A DNA stretch of 10,745 nt. Source: Treponema sp. (GTDB taxonomy: Bacteria; Spirochaetota; Spirochaetia; Treponematales; Breznakiellaceae). The stretch lies in assembly GCA_031274565.1 (NCBI GenBank), contig JAISPY010000279.1, positions 1 to 10,745 on the forward strand, read 5' to 3'. A program made the translations under genes and the position numbers. Position 1 is the first letter of the stretch. Every line of letters begins with the position of its first letter. Positions 6,944 to 10,745 of the stretch are shown one piece after another. Under the pieces are notes generated by a model that was not told where the DNA came from, did no database searches, and was given only the letters and a program-made list of their open reading frames with translations.

Positions 6944-6978
6944 CTGCACCTAAATCGCTTAGGGGGGGACCGGTGCAG
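6944..6978. repeat. inverted repeat with G7 tract before the GntR-type gene
   Basis: CTGCACC (6944-6950) pairs with GGTGCAG (6972-6978). Between them CCTAA (6949-6953) can pair with TTAGG (6959-6963), competing for two bases. A G7 run occupies 6962-6968. Just after, TATCCT at 6981-6986 could be a -10, with no good -35. The element lies in the 88-nt gap between the LPP20 gene and the regulator gene. Confidence 0.45.
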
Positions 6979-7016
6979 AGTATCCTATGGTTCGCCCCTG
7001 CCGCAGACGGTTAAGC

Positions 7017-7643
7017 ATGAGGGAAGAACAAAAAGTCACCGCTTCCGCATACCGGAAGATCGCCATTGATATTGCCCAGGATATTGTCCAGGGTAAATAC
7101 GTGGAAGGGCAGAAACTATTCGGCCGTTCCGTCCTTGCTTCCTACTATCAGGTTTCCTCTGAAACCATCCGTAAAGCCGTGTTCATTCTGAAAGATGTAG
7201 GTATCCTGGATACTGAAAAAGGAAGCGGCATCGAGGTCCGCTCCATTGAGAAAGCCCGGGAGTTCATTGACCGCTATAATGAAGTGGAAAAAATTACCTC
7301 CGCTCAACAGGAAATCATCCAGTGGGCGGAACGGCAGACCCAGGAGACCGAGGCTATCATTGAAAAGATCCAATTCGTCGTCCATACGGCGGAACGGCTG
7401 AAAACCATCAATCCCTTTATGCCCTATGAGATTAAAATTACCGGCGAATCCACCGCCATAGGCAAGACCGCAAGCGACTTACGGTTTTGGCAGAACACCG
7501 GAGCAACCATTATCGCCATACGCCGGGGAGAAACCTTGATGATCTCCCCCGGCCCATACGCCACTTTCAAACAGGACGATGTTTTTTATCTCATCGGAAC
7601 CGACCGGTCTTATGCGGCTTCACTCAAGTTATTATTCGGATAA
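7017..7643 (+). CDS. BusR-like GntR-type regulator with C-terminal RCK_C domain
   Basis: Predicted transcription factor of the osmolyte transporter encoded downstream. The 208-aa product has a GntR winged helix at about 10-77 (SSETIRKAVFILKD at 47-60 is the recognition region, GSGIEV at 69-74 the wing), a helical, probably coiled-coil linker at about 80-130, and a TrkA_C/RCK_C domain at about 134-208 (ITGESTAIGKT, then ISPGP and DDVFYLIG). This order and length match BusR of lactococci and streptococci, which binds cyclic di-AMP through RCK_C and represses the betaine transporter busAB. Cyclic di-AMP binding here is inferred from architecture and context. An earlier ATG at 6987 adds ten Arg-rich residues. 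I prefer 7017 because family-like sequence starts there, but neither start has a clear ribosome binding site. It is separated from opuCA by 215 bp with its own promoter. Confidence 0.85.
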   Translation: MREEQKVTASAYRKIAIDIAQDIVQGKYVEGQKLFGRSVLASYYQVSSETIRKAVFILKDVGILDTEKGSGIEVRSIEKAREFIDRYNEVEKITSAQQEIIQWAERQTQETEAIIEKIQFVVHTAERLKTINPFMPYEIKITGESTAIGKTASDLRFWQNTGATIIAIRRGETLMISPGPYATFKQDDVFYLIGTDRSYAASLKLLFG

Positions 7644-7650
7644 TTTTGAT

Positions 7651-7683
7651 CTGGTTCCAAAATCTGACATTTTAGAACTGCCT
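7651..7683. repeat. 33-bp hairpin repeat, copy 1
   Basis: GGTTCCAAAAT (7653-7663), loop CTGAC, then ATTTTAGAACT (7669-7679). The 33 bases 7651-7683 recur at 9675-9707 with one difference, A7674 for G9698, which breaks one pair of the stem in this copy. It starts seven bases after the regulator stop codon. A T5 run at 7683-7687 follows, so this copy could also act as the terminator of the regulator gene. Confidence 0.8.
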
Positions 7684-7689
7684 TTTTAT

Positions 7690-7748
7690 AGAAAAAATTA
7701 GAAAAAATTGAAAAATGTGCAATTTTTCGAAAATTCCAAGCAAAAAAC
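7690..7748. promoter_or_regulatory. A-tract-rich segment upstream of opuCA promoter
   Basis: A-tracts at 7692-7697, 7702-7707, 7711-7715, 7730-7733 and 7742-7747, plus a T-tract at 7723-7727, lie directly upstream of the -35 box, with several spaced near one helical turn. This suggests intrinsically bent DNA or an UP-element-like region. GAAAAAT (7710-7716) and ATTTTTC (7722-7728) also form an inverted repeat. Confidence 0.45.
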
Positions 7749-7749
7749 C

Positions 7750-7778
7750 TTGACATAAGCCGTCTCTGGTTATATCCT
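7750..7778 (+). promoter_or_regulatory. opuCA promoter
   Basis: A perfect TTGACA -35 (7750-7755), a 17-bp spacer and TATCCT (7773-7778, four of six consensus bases). Transcription should start near 7785, giving a leader of about 75 nt. The perfect -35 with a weak -10 fits a regulated promoter. Confidence 0.7.
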
Positions 7779-7782
7779 ATAA

Positions 7783-7815
7783 GCTACAACCTATAGAGTA
7801 TAAATGGGTTGTTGC
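7783..7815. promoter_or_regulatory. imperfect dyad at opuCA start, candidate operator
   Basis: GCTACAACC (7783-7791) and GGTTGTTGC (7807-7815) are inverted repeats with eight of nine bases paired, separated by 15 bp, starting at the expected transcription start. CCTATA also occurs twice, 14 bp apart (7776-7781, 7790-7795). The position suits repression by the neighbouring GntR-type protein. This is inference, since no binding site consensus was checked. Confidence 0.4.
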
Positions 7816-7858
7816 TTCTAAGGACTACGGGGGAGAGAGGAACCTAATACGGAGGAAC

Positions 7859-9010
7859 ATGATACGATTTGAAGGGATTACCAAAAAATACGACGGACCG
7901 CCGGTAGTTTCGGACATTACCTTTGAAGTTACCAAGGGGAATCTGGTGGTTTTGATCGGACCGAGCGGCTGCGGTAAAACAACGCTGCTTAAAATTATCA
8001 ATCGTCTGGTCAAACCCAGTGCGGGGCTTGTTTTCATCAATGGCGAGAATATTTTTGATAAAGACGTCATAGAACTCAGGCGGAATATCGGTTATGTCAT
8101 ACAGCAAACCGGTCTTTTTCCTCACATGACGGTTCGGCAAAACATCGAGCTGGTGCCGCGCTTACAGAAAAGAAACAAAGCCGCGGTTGCGGAGAAAAGC
8201 ATTGCCTTGATGCAGATGGTCGGCCTTGACCCGGATAAGTATCTTGACCGGTATCCTTCGCAGCTCTCCGGAGGGCAGCAGCAGCGCATTGGAGTGGCCC
8301 GGGCCTTTGCCTGTGATCCGGAGATTATTCTGATGGATGAGCCTTTTTCCGCGCTGGATCCTATCACCCGAAACCAACTGCAGGATGAACTCGCGGACCT
8401 GCAAGCCCGGGTACGAAAGACGATTGTGTTTGTTACCCATGACATGGATGAAGCGGTAAAGATAGCGGATAAGATCTGCATTATCTATAAAGGCAGGATT
8501 GTGCAATACGACAAGGTTGAGGAAATCATGAAGAATCCGGCGAATACCTTCGTGGCGGAATTTATCGGAAGAAACCGAATTTGGTCTTCCCCTGAATTTA
8601 TCCGTGCCAAAGATATCATGATTGCCGATCCGGTTTGCGCCAACGGGGATACTTCGGTTCTGCGATGTATCGAGAAGATGCGGGTGCAGCAAGTAGACAG
8701 TTTGCTGATTACCGATAAGCGGGGCCGCTTATTGGGAATGATTTCCGCGAAAATGGCCCAAGCGCAAGCGGACAAGGGAGCGCCGGTTTCTACGATTATG
8801 CACACTGATTTTAAAACCGTGAGTCCGGATCACAATATTGTTGAAATCGTACAGCTCATCAACAGCAATACCCTTTCGTCGCCGTCGGTTTCTGCCATAC
8901 CGGTCATTGTGGAAGATCATGAAGAGAAGCTCTTACAGGGATTGATAACCAAGAGCAGCCTCTTAACCACCCTCAGTCAACAGTACCTTGATACCAAGAA
9001 TGTAGTATAA
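7859..9010 (+). CDS. opuCA: glycine betaine/carnitine/choline-type ABC transporter ATPase with CBS pair
   Basis: Energises uptake of compatible solutes at the inner membrane. ATPase domain: Walker A GPSGCGKTT at 34-42, Q-loop at 82-83 in IQQTGLFPHMTV, signature LSGGQQQR at 136-143, Walker B IILMDEP at 156-162, SALD at 164-167 and switch His194. Two CBS domains follow at about 250-305 and 312-372. The 383 aa are typical of OpuCA/ProV. In Listeria and Staphylococcus the OpuCA CBS pair binds cyclic di-AMP, which inhibits transport. The same is possible here but unproven. The ATG follows GGAGGA (7851-7856) closely. It is the first gene of the transporter operon, 11 nt before opuCB. Confidence 0.95.
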   Translation: MIRFEGITKKYDGPPVVSDITFEVTKGNLVVLIGPSGCGKTTLLKIINRLVKPSAGLVFINGENIFDKDVIELRRNIGYVIQQTGLFPHMTVRQNIELVPRLQKRNKAAVAEKSIALMQMVGLDPDKYLDRYPSQLSGGQQQRIGVARAFACDPEIILMDEPFSALDPITRNQLQDELADLQARVRKTIVFVTHDMDEAVKIADKICIIYKGRIVQYDKVEEIMKNPANTFVAEFIGRNRIWSSPEFIRAKDIMIADPVCANGDTSVLRCIEKMRVQQVDSLLITDKRGRLLGMISAKMAQAQADKGAPVSTIMHTDFKTVSPDHNIVEIVQLINSNTLSSPSVSAIPVIVEDHEEKLLQGLITKSSLLTTLSQQYLDTKNVV

Positions 9011-9021
9011 GGAGGCGCATC

Positions 9022-9657
9022 GTGCAGTTTGTTACCTATATCGCTGAGAACGGCATTGCTATTCTCTTGAGAACCCTGGAGCATATACAACTGACCTTTC
9101 TTTCTATCCTCATTGCGGTTATTATCGGCGTTCCCCTGGGTATTTTGATTAGTTACGTGGCAGGGCTGAGGAAGCCGGTTTTGGGCTGCGCTAATGTGGT
9201 GCAGGCGGTCCCCAGTATTGCGCTGCTCGGTTTTTTGGTGCCGGTGTTAGGGATTGGTGAAAAGCCCGCGGTATGTATGGTGGTGGTGTATTCCCTGCTG
9301 CCTATCATCAAGAACACTGCCACTGGCCTTGCCAATATTAATCCCCAAACCATCGAGGCGGCCAAGGGCATTGGCATGACCCGGTTTCAGATTTTGACCA
9401 GGGTTAAACTGCCGTTGGCCCTGCCGGTTATTATGGCGGGTATACGGATTTCGGCGGTTACGTCGGTGGGACTGGTAACCTTAGCGGCATTTATCGGCGC
9501 TGCGGGCTTGGGATACCTGATCTATTCGGGGATCCGTACCGTTAATACCTACCAGATACTCTCAGGAGCCATGCCCGCTTGTTTGCTGGCCCTCACGGTG
9601 GACTTCGTCGCGTCTCTGGTGGAAAAGGCGGTAACCCCTGCGTGCTATAAAGAATAA
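9022..9657 (+). CDS. opuCB: osmolyte ABC transporter permease
   Basis: Inner-membrane permease that couples to OpuCA. It has 211 aa with hydrophobic segments at about 22-45, 56-75, 82-97, 134-166 and 179-202. The ATPase-contacting EAA loop runs from EAAKGIGMTRFQIL at 112-125 into LPLALPVIMAGI at 130-141. QAVPSIALLGFLVPVLGIG at 61-79 is characteristic of the OpuCB/ProW type. It starts at GTG (9022) six bases after AAGGAGG (9009-9015), which overlaps the opuCA stop codon. Length fits the single-domain permeases of OpuC systems. Those usually have a second permease, OpuCD, which is not in this window, so OpuCB may work as a homodimer or the partner lies beyond. Confidence 0.94.
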   Translation: MQFVTYIAENGIAILLRTLEHIQLTFLSILIAVIIGVPLGILISYVAGLRKPVLGCANVVQAVPSIALLGFLVPVLGIGEKPAVCMVVVYSLLPIIKNTATGLANINPQTIEAAKGIGMTRFQILTRVKLPLALPVIMAGIRISAVTSVGLVTLAAFIGAAGLGYLIYSGIRTVNTYQILSGAMPACLLALTVDFVASLVEKAVTPACYKE

Positions 9658-9661
9658 ACAG

Positions 9662-9733
9662 AACGATAACTGAGCTGGTTCCAAAATCTGACATTTTGGA
9701 ACTGCCTCAACGATATAAACGATAACGATATAA
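9662..9733. repeat. AACGATA short direct repeats around the second hairpin copy
   Basis: AACGATA occurs at 9662-9668, 9709-9715, 9718-9724 and 9724-9730, and the longer AACGATATAA at 9709-9718 and 9724-9733 (15-bp period). The first copy lies left of the hairpin repeat and the others right of it, so a target duplication on insertion is one possible origin. Confidence 0.5.
9675..9707. repeat. 33-bp hairpin repeat, copy 2
   Basis: GGTTCCAAAAT (9677-9687), loop CTGAC, ATTTTGGAACT (9693-9703): ten perfect pairs plus one G-T. It is nearly identical to 7651-7683. TGAG at 9671-9674 and CTCA at 9706-9709 can extend the fold. It sits in the 95-nt gap between opuCB and opuCC. Lacking a T run, it is more likely a processing/stability hairpin, operator or dispersed repeat than a terminator. 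Confidence 0.8.
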
Positions 9734-9752
9734 CCAAGAGGAGAATTTGAGT

Positions 9753-10631
9753 ATGAAAAGAATAGCGGTCCTATTCGTCGCGGTCTTTATGGTCCTGGTA
9801 GGTATGGGTTGTAAAGGTGATAAAAAAACAATTGTGGTGGGGGCAAAAGATTTCACCGAACAGGATATCCTGGGGAACATGCTGAACCTCCTGATTGAAG
9901 GAAATACGGATATCAAGGTTGACTACCGGCATGAGATGAGTTCCAATGTGGTATTTGCCGCCATAAAAAGTGGCGATATTGATGTGTATGTGGATTATAC
10001 CGGTACGGTGTACGGCAGCTATTTAGGGTATTCGGAGATGCGAAGCGCCGAAGAAGTATACGCCATTGCGGTACAGGCCCTTAAAGAGCAGTATGATCTG
10101 CTCATGCTGGATCCCTTGGGATTTAACAACACCTACACCTTATCGGTACGAAAGGATACCGCTGAAAAATATGGACTGAAAACCTACCATGATTTGGCGA
10201 CGGTAGCGCCGGATCTGCTCTTGGGCGCAACCTTTGAAGTGCTCAATAGAAACGACGGAATTCCCAACCTCAAAAAGGCCTATGGGATGTCCTTTAAAGA
10301 TGAAAAAGCGATTGATGGAACCCTGAGGTATATGGCTCTGGAAAAAGACGAGATTCAGGTTACCGATGCGTTTTCAACCGACGGCCTGCTCCTGGAGTAC
10401 GATCTGATGGTCCTGGAAGATGATCTACACTTTTTTCCGCCCTATTATGCCGCGCCGATTATTCGGGCTAAAACTGCGGAACAATACCCGGAATTACTGG
10501 AGCTGCTGCGTAAACTGAGCTATAGTATGGACGATGACACCATGCGGGAATTAAACTATAAGGTGGATGTGCTCAAAGAAAACCCCGTCGAAACCGCCCG
10601 GAACTTCCTCAAAGCACGGGGTCTTATCTAG
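9753..10631 (+). CDS. opuCC: osmolyte ABC transporter substrate-binding lipoprotein
   Basis: Extracytoplasmic binding protein of the OpuAC/OpuCC type that captures quaternary amines such as betaine, carnitine or choline. From the ATG at 9753 it has 292 aa with a hydrophobic signal and Cys20 in GMGC, a plausible spirochaete lipidation site. Family motifs are VVGAKDFTEQ at 28-37, DVYVDYTGT at 77-85, PLGFNNTYTL at 121-130, LNRNDGIPNLKKAYG at 164-178, VTDAFSTDGLL at 203-213 and DDLHFFPPYYAAP at 223-235. The aromatic residues in these motifs probably include ligand contacts, but the substrate cannot be fixed by eye. The ribosome binding site AGAGGAG (9737-9743) lies nine bases before the ATG. A TTG at 9747 is too close to it. 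A perfect hairpin begins four bases after the stop codon. Confidence 0.94.
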   Translation: MKRIAVLFVAVFMVLVGMGCKGDKKTIVVGAKDFTEQDILGNMLNLLIEGNTDIKVDYRHEMSSNVVFAAIKSGDIDVYVDYTGTVYGSYLGYSEMRSAEEVYAIAVQALKEQYDLLMLDPLGFNNTYTLSVRKDTAEKYGLKTYHDLATVAPDLLLGATFEVLNRNDGIPNLKKAYGMSFKDEKAIDGTLRYMALEKDEIQVTDAFSTDGLLLEYDLMVLEDDLHFFPPYYAAPIIRAKTAEQYPELLELLRKLSYSMDDDTMRELNYKVDVLKENPVETARNFLKARGLI

Positions 10632-10635
10632 GGAA

Positions 10636-10669
10636 GCACTGATTTATTCAATCGAGAATAAATCAGTGC
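10636..10669. repeat. 14-bp perfect hairpin just after opuCC
   Basis: GCACTGATTTATTC (10636-10649) and its exact complement (10656-10669) flank a six-base loop, AATCGA. Position suggests transcript termination or 3'-end protection, but no T run follows, only ATACTTTAATG. It could be one end of a palindromic intergenic element. GCAATGCTGATTA at 10726-10738 loosely echoes its first arm. Confidence 0.65.
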
Positions 10670-10682
10670 ATACTTTAATGTG

Positions 10683-10718
10683 GTTTTTCGCAGTTTTCCG
10701 CAGGAAAACGAGAAAAAC
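10683..10718. repeat. nested inverted repeat near the window end
   Basis: GTTTTTC (10683-10689) pairs with GAAAAAC (10712-10718), and inside them GTTTTCC (10693-10699) pairs with GGAAAAC (10703-10709) around GCA. Together with the hairpin 14 bp upstream it makes the post-opuCC region strongly palindromic. No coding sequence is visible in the last 114 bases. Confidence 0.55.
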
Positions 10719-10745
10719 AATAGGGCAATGCTGATTAGCGTCAAG

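Noticed and set aside
7651..9707. CRISPR repeats
   Set aside because: Only two copies about 2 kb apart, with genes between them and no spacers.
10636..10669. Canonical intrinsic terminator of opuCC
   Set aside because: The hairpin is perfect but AT-rich and is not followed by a T run; a termination role is possible but not shown.

Overview
The window looks like chromosomal DNA of a moderately GC-rich spirochaete, most likely a termite-gut-type Treponema. This is an inference from three things: a dense set of lipoproteins with loose spirochaete-style lipoboxes, the LpoB / COG3014 / LPP20 lipoprotein trio, and base composition near 50% GC. No rRNA, tRNA, CRISPR array, transposase or phage gene is visible.

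Layout. Positions 16-1365 (+) encode Ffh, the protein of the signal recognition particle. Facing it, 1515-3308 (-) encodes a DEAD-box RNA helicase with a DbpA-type C-terminal RNA-binding domain. Both genes lack a Shine-Dalgarno sequence and have a -10-like hexamer exactly 6 nt before the ATG, so both may be leaderless. Positions 3345-3666 hold no gene but are rich in inverted repeats. They include a perfect 12-bp outer stem enclosing a perfect 14-bp hairpin, and a stretch resembling conserved region I of RNase P RNA. I treat this as a candidate structured RNA or small palindromic element.

Positions 3667-6928 are a three-gene lipoprotein operon. A strong sigma70-type promoter overlaps a perfect 8-8-8 dyad (likely operator) and drives an LpoB-family lipoprotein, a COG3014 lipoprotein and an LPP20-family lipoprotein. 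Genes two and three overlap by 13 nt. An inverted repeat containing G7 and G6 tracts lies between genes one and two.

Positions 7017-10631 form an osmolyte-uptake locus. A GntR-type regulator with a C-terminal RCK_C domain (the BusR architecture, known in Firmicutes to sense cyclic di-AMP) precedes opuCA (ATPase with two CBS domains), opuCB (permease) and opuCC (substrate-binding lipoprotein). The opuCA promoter is well formed and has A-tract DNA upstream and an imperfect dyad downstream. A 33-bp hairpin sequence occurs twice with one mismatch: after the regulator gene and between opuCB and opuCC. The window ends in two more inverted repeats just after opuCC, before any second permease gene.

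The most interesting reading is a spirochaetal betaine/carnitine/choline-type transporter that could be controlled by cyclic di-AMP at two levels: transcription through the BusR-like protein and activity through the OpuCA CBS domains. Second is the structured intergenic region between the helicase and lipoprotein genes.
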